From assembly GCA_030591795.1 (NCBI GenBank), contig JAUVAJ010000080.1:1-7372 (forward strand): a DNA stretch of 7,372 nt, written 5' to 3'. The notes beneath the pieces were generated by a model, which was given only the letters and a program-made list of their open reading frames with translations, was not told the DNA's origin and did not search any database. The translations under genes and the position numbers were made by a program. Positions within the stretch are counted from its first letter, which is position 1. Each line of letters opens with the position of its first letter. The stretch comes from Desulfuromonadales bacterium. GTDB lineage: Bacteria > Desulfobacterota > Desulfuromonadia > Desulfuromonadales > UBA2294. Positions 1-7,235 of the stretch are shown here, in pieces.

Positions 1-2
1 AA

Positions 3-437
3 TTTACCGGCATCCCGAATTTTGCTCCCGAACATTTTCGCCGGGTGCGACTGAAGAACCCACTGAAGGTCAAGCAGCTCGAAAAGGGGTTGACCCAGCT
101 TTCTGAAGAGGGGGCGGTGCAGGTGTTTCGGCCGGTTATCGGCGCTGACTGGATTCTTGGCGCCGTCGGTGTGTTGCAGTTTGATGTCACCATGGCCAGG
201 CTCAAGGATGAATACGGTGTTGATGCCGTTTATGAGTCAGTTGATTATGCGACCGCGCGCTGGATCGAGTCAGATGACAAGAAAAAACTGGCCGAGTTCG
301 AACACAAGAATCAGGGCGCTCTGGCGCACGATGCCGAAGGGAACCTGACCTATCTGGCAGCATCTGAATGGCGGCTTGGGCATGTCGCCGAGCAGTGGCC
401 GGATATCACCTTTGTCAAGGCGCGTGAACATAGCTGA
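3..437 (+). CDS. prfC: Peptide chain release factor 3 (RF3), C-terminal part, 5' end outside window
   Basis: This is the last 144 codons of a reading frame that is open from the left edge (first whole codon at 3) to a TGA at 435-437. The protein matches the C-terminal domain of RF3, the translational GTPase that recycles RF1 and RF2 off the ribosome after peptide release. The recognisable stretches are the segment starting [14 protein letters not shown], the conserved core [10 protein letters not shown] followed by a [13 protein letters not shown] segment, and a closing [15 protein letters not shown]3 is usually about 525-530 residues, so roughly the first 380 residues, including the whole GTPase domain, lie upstream. 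A GTG at 45 lies in frame but is internal, because conserved RF3 sequence continues before it. The gene is followed by its own terminator and is probably unrelated in function to the signalling operon downstream. The family call is confident from sequence pattern alone. Confidence 0.93.
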   Translation, partial: FTGIPNFAPEHFRRVRLKNPLKVKQLEKGLTQLSEEGAVQVFRPVIGADWILGAVGVLQFDVTMARLKDEYGVDAVYESVDYATARWIESDDKKKLAEFEHKNQGALAHDAEGNLTYLAASEWRLGHVAEQWPDITFVKAREHS

Positions 438-458
438 TTGCAAGTACAGACAGAATTT

Positions 459-492
459 AACGGGGCGCGCCAGTTGGTCGCCCCGTTTTTTT
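459..492 (+). terminator. Rho-independent terminator after prfC
   Basis: A G+C-rich inverted repeat, CGGGGCG at 461-467 and CGCCCCG at 479-485, extends by two A-T pairs (459-460 with 486-487). The loop is 11 bases and a run of seven T (486-492) follows directly. It begins 21 bases after the prfC stop codon, as expected for an intrinsic terminator, and separates prfC from the signalling operon. Confidence 0.9.
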
Positions 493-622
493 CATGTACT
501 GTGTTGTCATAACGGTGCGGCTCGAGCGGGATTTTAAGAAGTTGTTTAAACCTGAGCCTATCGTTGACCATCAGGACATACGGTTGTTCCTCTGCGTTGT
601 AATTAAAGTAGATGCTATGCAA

Positions 623-660
623 TTGAGATAAAAAGCGATATCCTGATAACTGATTATAAT
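623..660 (+). promoter_or_regulatory. Candidate sigma-70 type promoter for the signalling operon
   Basis: Two overlapping possibilities lie just before the lipoprotein gene. One is TTGAGA (623-628, five of six to consensus) with a 16-base spacer and GATAAC (645-650, four of six). The other is a perfect TATAAT (655-660) without a good -35 box at 16-18 bases, which would give a leader of only about 12 bases. The region from about 595 to 665 is A+T-rich compared with the flanking genes. No convincing sigma-54 site (GG-N10-GC) was found. The terminator upstream means a promoter must exist somewhere in 493-670, but the exact site is uncertain. Confidence 0.4.
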
Positions 661-670
661 TCATCTCAGT

Positions 671-675
671 GGAGG
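671..675 (+). promoter_or_regulatory. Ribosome binding site of the binding-protein gene
   Basis: GGAGG lies 4 bases before the ATG at 680. It supports this start, which also gives a complete signal peptide with a lipobox. Confidence 0.8.
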
Positions 676-679
676 CTCT

Positions 680-1840
680 ATGCAGACTCGCGTGTTTTTT
701 CGACAGCAGATTGTCTTGGCCATCTGCCTCTGCGTTATAAGTATCTCTCTTCTTTCTTGTCAAAAGTCACAACCAACAGAACCGGTAAAGATCGGCGTAA
801 TTGCCTATCTTGAGGGTGAACAGCGGGATTCCGAAGGGTTGCCGACCATGCATGCCGCAACTATGGCTTTAGCGGATTTTATTGCGCAAGGCGGTTTAGT
901 TATAGAGGGTGTGGTGCATCCGGTTGAGCTATCTGTCGAAGGGATTGAACAAACCCGGGAAGCGTCTGTAGCCGCTACCAGGAAGTTGATCAATCGAATT
1001 GGCGTGGTGGCAATTGTCGGCCCACAATTCAGTTCAGATGCCATCCCGTCCGGCAACCTGGCCGAGCAGGCCGGGGTACCGATGATCAATCCGGTGTCGA
1101 CCAACCCGAAAACTACTGCCGGTCGCAACTTTGTTTTCCGCATGAGTTTTCTCGATGATGCACAGGGCGCGGCGATGGCGACTGCGGCGCTTGTTGATCT
1201 CGGTGCGAAGCGGGCGGCCGTGCTGTATAATGATGCCGATGCTTACAGTAACGGGATTGCCAGAGTGTTCAGGGATGTGTTTGCTCGACAAGGTGAGGTG
1301 GTCGCGTTTGAGTCATATATAAGCGGTGATAATGATTTTGCTCCGCAGTTAAAGCGGATCAAGGCGGCGCAACCGGATGTTGTTTACCTGCCCAGTTATC
1401 ACAATGAGGTAGCTTTACAGGTCGAAATGTTTCGGAAGCTAAAAATCGATGCAATTTTACTCGGATCTGACGGATGGGATCAGCGACTGGTTCCGAAGCT
1501 TAATGACTTTGACAACTCGTATTTTTCCATGCACTGGGACCCCTGGTCATTGGGTCAGAATACGGAAGACTTCTTTAAACGTTATGCAGAAGAGTTTCAA
1601 TATGAACCGAACGGCACAGCGGCATTGACCTATGACGCTGTGCGCTTACTGTTACTGGCGATGCAGCGGCAGCAGAACACCACTCCAGAGGCAATTCGCA
1701 AGGGGCTGATGCAGCTTGAACCATATCAAGGTGTTGGCGGCCTGATCGATTTCATAGATTCAGGGAATCCAGTTAAGCCGGTTTTGATTATGCATGTTAA
1801 AGATGGTGAGAAGATTTTCTTTAAAACGGTAGCGCGTTAA
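680..1840 (+). CDS. LivJ-like (periplasmic binding protein type I) substrate-binding lipoprotein
   Basis: This 386-residue protein belongs to the Leu/Ile/Val-binding protein family of periplasmic solute receptors. Residues 1-27 form a lipoprotein signal peptide: a basic start, a hydrophobic stretch about 11-25, and lipobox L-L-S-C with the lipidated Cys at 27. The mature protein would be anchored in a membrane facing the periplasm; Gln at +2 favours the outer membrane by the E. coli rule. The fold starts at VKIGVI (36-41). Family landmarks are the GPQFSS turn (114-119), INPVSTNP with Ser140 and Thr141 in the ligand-cleft segment that holds the amino-acid backbone in LivJ-type receptors, a DAYSNG segment in the second lobe, and GSDGWD at 262-267. 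The ligand is therefore probably an amino acid or similar small polar molecule, but that is inference. No permease or ATPase gene lies beside it; a Cache histidine kinase begins 24 bases downstream, which points to a sensory rather than a transport role. It could still serve a transporter encoded elsewhere. Confidence 0.88.
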   Translation: MQTRVFFRQQIVLAICLCVISISLLSCQKSQPTEPVKIGVIAYLEGEQRDSEGLPTMHAATMALADFIAQGGLVIEGVVHPVELSVEGIEQTREASVAATRKLINRIGVVAIVGPQFSSDAIPSGNLAEQAGVPMINPVSTNPKTTAGRNFVFRMSFLDDAQGAAMATAALVDLGAKRAAVLYNDADAYSNGIARVFRDVFARQGEVVAFESYISGDNDFAPQLKRIKAAQPDVVYLPSYHNEVALQVEMFRKLKIDAILLGSDGWDQRLVPKLNDFDNSYFSMHWDPWSLGQNTEDFFKRYAEEFQYEPNGTAALTYDAVRLLLLAMQRQQNTTPEAIRKGLMQLEPYQGVGGLIDFIDSGNPVKPVLIMHVKDGEKIFFKTVAR

Positions 1841-1854
1841 TCGCAGGTTGATGC

Positions 1855-1859
1855 AGGGA
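1855..1859 (+). promoter_or_regulatory. Ribosome binding site of the Cache kinase gene
   Basis: AGGGA ends 5 bases before the ATG at 1865, within the 24-base gap after the lipoprotein stop codon. It supports the chosen start. No promoter or terminator fits in this gap, so the two genes are most likely co-transcribed. Confidence 0.7.
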
Positions 1860-1864
1860 CGAAA

Positions 1865-4800
1865 ATGACGTTTCTCAACTGGTATAGACAAAAACTTGTG
1901 CGCCGTCAGGCAGGCCCGTATTTGCTGCTCTCTTTTTTCACTGTTTGCCTGCTCAGCAGTATGACCTATTTTGTGGCCAGAGATATTTTCCGGGATAAGG
2001 CCGTTGCCAGGTTGAAATTGACTGTCGACCTTCACGAAGTAGAAATGGAGACCTGGGTTGCTGATCAAAAAAAGTCAGTAATATTTATCGCCAGAACCTC
2101 ACTCTTGCGTGAAAGAATAGCCGAGCTGCTTACCTACAAACCAGATCATTTCTATCACTCGGAAGCGTTTCGCAACGTTTCCGAGTATCTTTATTCCTAT
2201 ATTAAAAATTTTGACGGGCTGCGTGAAATCATGATTCTTTCGGATCATGGCGGCAAGGTGTTGTTTTCGACCAACAGTGAAAATGAAGGCGAGTATCGTT
2301 CCGGAGACACTTTTTTTCGCAAAGGTCAGAATGCTCTTTATGTCCAAGGTGTTTACCCGTGGCGGGAGACGGCTGAACCGACTATCACGATCTCCAGACC
2401 CCTGCTCGATGCCAATGGGGTTAAAACCGGAGTTCTGGCGGTTCATCTTGATCTCGAACGGTTGGATGCAATCGTCGGCGATCATCCCGACGCAGCTATT
2501 TCGGAAGAGGCTTATCTGGTCGATAAATACAATACCTTTGTCTCATCTGAACGCTTCGGCCGTCACGATTTTCCACGTGGTGTTCACTCAGAGGGGATCG
2601 ATCGCGCGGTCGAAGGAAAAGAGGGCTTTGGTTTCTATCCGAATTATATCGGGGTGCCGGTTGTTGGCTATTATCGATGGAATCCCGAACTGGAAGTTGC
2701 CATTCTGGCCGAAATATCTCAAGAAGAAGCATTTGCACCAGCCCGGCAGCTCGGATTTTTTATTGCCGGAATCGGTTTTGTCCTGAATTTCCTGTTACTT
2801 GTCGCCACGGTTCTGCTGTCGAAAAAAATTGCCCAACCGATTTTGGCCATGTCAAAGGTGGCTTCTGACATCGCTGCCGGTGATTTTACGCTCCGGGTGC
2901 CGGTTTTGAGTCAGGATGAGACCGGTGAACTGGCCCGTGCATTTAACAGCATGATCGCACAGGTCAATATCGTCTATGACGAGTTGCGTGATAGCGCTAC
3001 TCATTTTCGTTCAGTTTTCCAGCTGAGTCCCGATGCAATCGGTGTGCAACGGGCTGAAGATGGAGTGCTGATCGATGTGAACGATAGTTTTTGCAAAATG
3101 TTTGATTTTCAGCCGGATGAAGCGATAGGTGTTTTGCCTGAAGATCTCAATTTATGGGCTGATAAGCGAGATCAAGCACGGCTGGCAGTTCAGCTAAGGC
3201 GCGTTGGCCAGGTTAAACAATTTGAAGCACGCTTCCGGCGTAAGAATGGCGAGCTGTTTGAGGGTTTAGTCTCGTCTCGCCATGTTGATCTAGAAGGCAC
3301 CTCGCATATTATTTCTGTGCTGCTGGACGTTTCGGACCTCAGGAAAACGGAGCGAGAACTGTACGAAAGCCGGGAGTTGCTACAGACCATTATGAATGCT
3401 ATCCCGGCCCCAATATTTTTCAAGGATGCTGCCGGTGTTTACCAGGAGTGCAACACAGCGTTCACCGAGTTCATCGGCCTTGAATATACACAGATCGTTG
3501 GCCATACAGTTTATGACGTAGCTCCGGCAGAGAAAGCCAGAATCTATGAGACGGCTGACCAGGAATTGTTGGAGCAGGGTGGTCTCCAGCATTATGAAGC
3601 TAAAGTCCGTTATGCCGATGGCAGCGATCGGGATGTGATTTTTCACAAGGCGGTTTTTACCAACCAGGATAGAGAGGTTATTGGACTGGTCGGCGCCATG
3701 CTCGATGTTTCAGAAATCAAGGCAACCCAGGCCGCCCTGGCCGAAAGTGAACAGAATTACCGGGAAATTTTCAATGCTTCAAATGAATCAATCATTGTTC
3801 GCGACGTTACAACTGGCAAGGCTGTTGATGTTAACCAAGCGATGCTGGAGATGTTTGGTTATCCTTACGCTGAAGCGTTGCAGTTGACGCTTGCAGATTT
3901 GTCGAGTGGCGAGCCGCCCTATACCCGGGAACAGGCGCATATCTATATCGAGAAAGCTGCCGCCGGCGAGCCGCAACTGTTTGAATGGCAAGCAAAGTGC
4001 AAGGATGGCACCCTGCTGTGGGTAGAAGTAGCTCTGAAGCGTTCCACCATCCTCGGTCAAGATCGTATTCTGGCGGTGGCGCGGAACATCGAGGAGCGGA
4101 TGGAGGCGGAACAGGCGCGACGCGAGAGTGAAGAGCGCTTCCAGCAGTTGATCGAAAATGCTCCTGACAGCATGTTTATGCATGCTGAAAATGGCCGGAT
4201 TTTGAATGTCAATCAGCAGGCCTGTGAGAGCTTGGGCTATAGTCGGTTAGAACTGCTCGGGATGTCGGTCGCCGAGCTTGAATTGGGTGTGAGTATTGAA
4301 AAGTTACAAACATATTGGCAGCAGATGGAGGTTGGCAAGTCGATCTCTCTGGTCGGTGAACAAATCAAAAAAGATGGTGAACTGTTGCCGGTCGAAGTAA
4401 ATCTTGTCAAATTCGAGAGCCATGGGGCTTGTTTTTTCCTCGCCCTGGCTCGCGACATCACAGAGCGTAGGGCGACAGAGGCTGAGTTGGAGCGCTACCG
4501 GGGACGGCTGGAAGAGCTGGTGCGTGAGAGGACAAGTCAGCTGGAAAAAGCCCAGGACGAACTGGTGGCCAAGGAGAGGCTAGCGGTTCTCGGGCAATTG
4601 ACTGCGACGGTCAGTCATGAGCTGCGCAACCCTCTCGGCACGGTGAAGAACGCGATCTATCTTCTCGGCAAGATGAAAAGCGAGGGTGATGTTAATAAAA
4701 TGGACAAGGCGCTCGAACTGGCTGATCGTAATGTAAAACGTTGCGATGGTATTATCAATGAACTGCTCGATTTTACCCGTCGACATGAAAATACGACTGA

Positions 4801-5251
4801 AGAGATTGATCTGGGCGTATGGCTGCAGGAGATTATGGCTGAGCAGACATTGCCGGAGGATATTGAACTGAAGAGTAATCTGGCGAAGGGTGTGGTAGTC
4901 TCAGTCGATTCGGAACGATTGCGCAGAGCTTTTATTAATGTCTTTACGAATGGTGTTCAGGCGTTTGCGGGAAAGGATTTGTCGCATAAAAAGTTGTCGA
5001 TTGATCTAGTCACTTCTGCAGACAAGGTGCAGATCATTGTTGCCGATAATGGTTCAGGGATTCCGGCTGATGTGATGGCGCGTATTTTTGAGCCGATGTT
5101 CAGTACCAAAGACTTTGGTGTCGGTCTGGGGATGTCGATAGTGAAAAATATTATGGAAGAGCACGGTGGCGGAGTCGATCTGGATAGCCGCCCCGGTGAG
5201 GGGACTTCGGCAACGCTCTGGTTGCCACGCCGACAAGAACTTTCTACTTAA
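1865..5251 (+). CDS. Membrane sensor histidine kinase: Cache-HAMP-four PAS-HisKA-HATPase
   Basis: A 1128-residue inner-membrane sensor kinase. A first membrane segment (about 18-38) and a second (about 296-319) bracket a periplasmic region of some 255 residues. That region looks like a double Cache domain, including the segment ISRPLLDANGVKTGVLAVHL. HAMP follows (about 320-373). Four PAS domains come next at about 380-490, 503-616, 629-743 and 758-866, spaced 123-129 residues apart and joined by short helical linkers rich in Glu and Arg. A coiled coil (874-912) leads to HisKA with the phospho-acceptor His918 in SHELRNPL. The ATPase domain has Asn1025 and Asn1029 (N box, FINVFTNGVQAF), Asp1061 in DNGSG (G1), FEPMFSTK (F box) and GVGLG from 1085 (G2). 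All catalytic motifs are present, so it should be an active kinase. It has no receiver or HPt domain of its own and must pass phosphate to a separate partner, most simply the receiver of the next gene or the regulator at 7228. The PAS cofactors or ligands are not identifiable; no LOV cysteine motif is seen. Confidence 0.93.
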   Translation: MTFLNWYRQKLVRRQAGPYLLLSFFTVCLLSSMTYFVARDIFRDKAVARLKLTVDLHEVEMETWVADQKKSVIFIARTSLLRERIAELLTYKPDHFYHSEAFRNVSEYLYSYIKNFDGLREIMILSDHGGKVLFSTNSENEGEYRSGDTFFRKGQNALYVQGVYPWRETAEPTITISRPLLDANGVKTGVLAVHLDLERLDAIVGDHPDAAISEEAYLVDKYNTFVSSERFGRHDFPRGVHSEGIDRAVEGKEGFGFYPNYIGVPVVGYYRWNPELEVAILAEISQEEAFAPARQLGFFIAGIGFVLNFLLLVATVLLSKKIAQPILAMSKVASDIAAGDFTLRVPVLSQDETGELARAFNSMIAQVNIVYDELRDSATHFRSVFQLSPDAIGVQRAEDGVLIDVNDSFCKMFDFQPDEAIGVLPEDLNLWADKRDQARLAVQLRRVGQVKQFEARFRRKNGELFEGLVSSRHVDLEGTSHIISVLLDVSDLRKTERELYESRELLQTIMNAIPAPIFFKDAAGVYQECNTAFTEFIGLEYTQIVGHTVYDVAPAEKARIYETADQELLEQGGLQHYEAKVRYADGSDRDVIFHKAVFTNQDREVIGLVGAMLDVSEIKATQAALAESEQNYREIFNASNESIIVRDVTTGKAVDVNQAMLEMFGYPYAEALQLTLADLSSGEPPYTREQAHIYIEKAAAGEPQLFEWQAKCKDGTLLWVEVALKRSTILGQDRILAVARNIEERMEAEQARRESEERFQQLIENAPDSMFMHAENGRILNVNQQACESLGYSRLELLGMSVAELELGVSIEKLQTYWQQMEVGKSISLVGEQIKKDGELLPVEVNLVKFESHGACFFLALARDITERRATEAELERYRGRLEELVRERTSQLEKAQDELVAKERLAVLGQLTATVSHELRNPLGTVKNAIYLLGKMKSEGDVNKMDKALELADRNVKRCDGIINELLDFTRRHENTTEEIDLGVWLQEIMAEQTLPEDIELKSNLAKGVVVSVDSERLRRAFINVFTNGVQAFAGKDLSHKKLSIDLVTSADKVQIIVADNGSGIPADVMARIFEPMFSTKDFGVGLGMSIVKNIMEEHGGGVDLDSRPGEGTSATLWLPRRQELST

Positions 5252-5259
5252 GATTGAAA

Positions 5260-5264
5260 AAGGA
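5260..5264 (+). promoter_or_regulatory. Probable ribosome binding site for the GTG start at 5277
   Basis: AAGGA sits in the 25-base gap after the Cache kinase stop codon, 12 bases before the GTG at 5277. That spacing is longer than ideal. It is the only Shine-Dalgarno-like sequence near the start of the receiver domain. An in-frame ATT at 5268 would be better spaced (3 bases is then too short, and ATT is a very rare start), so GTG remains the better choice. Confidence 0.5.
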
Positions 5265-5276
5265 TTTATTGAAACA

Positions 5277-7235
5277 GTGCCTGTACAACAAAATGAAATA
5301 GAACCTGTTCGTGTCCTGCTGGTTGATGATGACGTCGATTTTATTTCGAGTCTGCAATCGATGCTCGAGATCGAAGGTTATCAGGTCGCTGCGGTGAATG
5401 ACGCAGCCTCGGCCATGACAAAACTACGTGAATTCAACCCGGATGTTGCGCTGGTAGACTTGCGGCTCGGTGCCGACAACGGTATTGAATTGACCGCGGA
5501 GATGATGCGACTGTTCCCGGATTTGATCTGCGTTATTGTGACCGCTTACTCCGACACCGATTCGGCAATTACCGCTCTGCAGAGTGGTGTGTATGATTAT
5601 TTGCGTAAACCGTTTGCGGCCGAAGAGCTGTTTGCTGTTTTGCGCCGTTGTGCTGAAAAATGCCGGTTTATTCGTGAAAAGCGGGAGGTCGATCAGGCGT
5701 TGCATGAGAGTGATGCCCGCTTCCGGGTCGCGTTTGAGACCAGTCCTGATGCAATTATCATGGCGCAGATAGATGGCAGTATAATCGATGTCAATCCCGG
5801 TTTCGAGCGGATGACCGGCTATCGGCATGAAAATGTAGTAGGTAAGGATTCGATGGAGATCGGCCTCTGGAAAAACCCGCAGGATCGCACAAAACTAATT
5901 GAGCATATCTCGCAATATGGCTGTGCCAACAATATTGTTGCTGAATTTCGTCTGTTTGATGGGTCGGTTCGGGTCGGGCTGATCTCTGGTCGCACAGTCA
6001 TGTTGAATGGAGAATTAACGGCCTTGTATGTTGTGCGGGATGTGCATGACATCATGATTCGGGAAAAAGCTCTGGAAGAGAGTGAGTTGCGTTATCGTCA
6101 GTTGTCTCAGGAATACAGCGCCGTTCTGGAAGGTATTCCCGATGCCTTGATGCGGATCGACTCTGATTTGCAAGTAGTTTGGGCCAACAGTGGCGCAGGT
6201 AAACATTTTAATTTAACACCGGAAACCATGAAGGGACTACTTTGTCGTAAGGTGTGGAAATGTAACGAGGAGCACTGTCAGCGCTGCCTGAAACAAGTTT
6301 TTCTTACCGGGGAACCGACTGATGAGAGACTGAAAATGCCGGATGGTCGAATCTGGGGAATTAAGAATTTTCCGGTCACAAATGACCAGGGTGAAGTTGT
6401 GAATGTGATTCAGATAGCGAGTGACCTGACCGAGAAAACCAGATTACGCGAACAGGCATTACGGTCGTCCCATCTGGCGGCAATTGGTGAGCTGGCGGCC
6501 GGAGTCGCCCACGAGGTCAATAACCCGATCGGCATGATGTTGCTCGATCTGCCGATGCTCAAAGATGTGTTTCATGATCTTGCACCACTGTTGAAGGAAG
6601 GTTCCGACCTGAACCGTGAGCAGAAGATTGCCGGATTGTCGTTGCACAAGCTGTGTGAAGAGATGCCGTCGGTTATTGACGAGGTGTACGAGGGGGCGCT
6701 TAAGGTCAAGCGGATCGTTGAGGAACTACGTGATTTTTCCCGGCCGACCCGGGGTGTTATAGAATTGATCGATATCAACGAAGTAGCACAAAGAGCGGTG
6801 CGGATGGTCCGAAACCCGCTAAAAAATGCAACGGATTTTTTTACAGAAGTTTACTCCCCTGAGAGCCTCTCTTGTATTGGTGATCCACATCGTCTGGAGC
6901 AAGTGGTGGTTAATCTGTTATTGAATGCCTGCCAGGCTCTTACGGATAAATCGGCAAAAATCTCTATTGAAACTAGACAGGATGTCGACAGCAGAGCAAT
7001 CGAGCTGATTATTCGCGACGAGGGGTGTGGTGTTGATCCAGAAAATATCCAGAATATCACCGACCCGTTTTTCACCACCAGACGCGAAGCTGGCGGTACC
7101 GGACTCGGCCTCTCTGTCTCGGCTTCCATTGTCAGTGAACACCGGGGTTCTCTCGATTTTCAGTCGAAACCGGGAGAGGGGACAACTGTTGTCCTCATGT
7201 TGCCATTCGGCGAACTGGAAAAATCTGATGCCTAA
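5277..7235 (+). CDS. Cytoplasmic REC-PAS-PAS histidine kinase (receiver-kinase hybrid)
   Basis: From the GTG at 5277 the product is 652 residues with no membrane segment. A receiver domain (about 12-125) has the acidic pocket Asp17-Asp18-Asp19, phospho-acceptor Asp61 in LVDLRLG, Thr89 in VTAYSD and Lys111 in RKPF, so it should be phosphorylatable. PAS 1 spans about 148-257 and PAS 2 about 272-385; PAS 2 holds four close cysteines (323, 329, 334, 337). The dimerisation domain carries His412 in VAHEVNNP, with a dimerisation hairpin longer than usual (74 residues from His412 to the DFSR motif at 486). The ATPase domain shows NLLLNACQA (Asn546, Asn550), Asp581 in DEGCG, DPFFTTR, and GGTGLGL at 606-612. 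The reading frame stays open upstream to a GTG at 5166, but those 37 codons overlap the Cache kinase in another frame and precede no conserved domain, so the later start is preferred. Likely role: an intermediate kinase whose receiver is a target of the upstream kinase and which signals to the regulator that overlaps its stop codon. Confidence 0.9.
   Translation: MPVQQNEIEPVRVLLVDDDVDFISSLQSMLEIEGYQVAAVNDAASAMTKLREFNPDVALVDLRLGADNGIELTAEMMRLFPDLICVIVTAYSDTDSAITALQSGVYDYLRKPFAAEELFAVLRRCAEKCRFIREKREVDQALHESDARFRVAFETSPDAIIMAQIDGSIIDVNPGFERMTGYRHENVVGKDSMEIGLWKNPQDRTKLIEHISQYGCANNIVAEFRLFDGSVRVGLISGRTVMLNGELTALYVVRDVHDIMIREKALEESELRYRQLSQEYSAVLEGIPDALMRIDSDLQVVWANSGAGKHFNLTPETMKGLLCRKVWKCNEEHCQRCLKQVFLTGEPTDERLKMPDGRIWGIKNFPVTNDQGEVVNVIQIASDLTEKTRLREQALRSSHLAAIGELAAGVAHEVNNPIGMMLLDLPMLKDVFHDLAPLLKEGSDLNREQKIAGLSLHKLCEEMPSVIDEVYEGALKVKRIVEELRDFSRPTRGVIELIDINEVAQRAVRMVRNPLKNATDFFTEVYSPESLSCIGDPHRLEQVVVNLLLNACQALTDKSAKISIETRQDVDSRAIELIIRDEGCGVDPENIQNITDPFFTTRREAGGTGLGLSVSASIVSEHRGSLDFQSKPGEGTTVVLMLPFGELEKSDA

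Noticed and set aside
494..631. Small + strand reading frame of 45 codons (ATG at 494, TAA at 629) in the gap after prfC
   Set aside because: Its ATG follows the terminator T-run by one base, there is no ribosome binding site, and the product shows no recognisable motif. It lies where the leader or promoter of the next gene is expected.
438..679. Riboswitch, small RNA, CRISPR or mobile-element remains in the only sizeable gap
   Set aside because: Apart from the terminator and the promoter candidate, I found no repeated units, terminal inverted repeats, tRNA-like fold or second terminator-like hairpin upstream of the lipoprotein gene.
350..763. 137-codon frame on the - strand across the end of prfC, the terminator and the lipoprotein start
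   Set aside because: It runs antisense through two well-supported genes and a terminator, and its product has no family resemblance or signal.
2247..2786. 179-codon + strand frame inside the Cache kinase gene
   Set aside because: It lies wholly within the Cache domain coding sequence in another frame, and its product lacks any recognisable fold, while the Cache frame has clear domain motifs.
5424..5828. 134-codon frame on the - strand opposite the receiver and first PAS domain
   Set aside because: Antisense to conserved receiver residues, no ribosome site or domain evidence.
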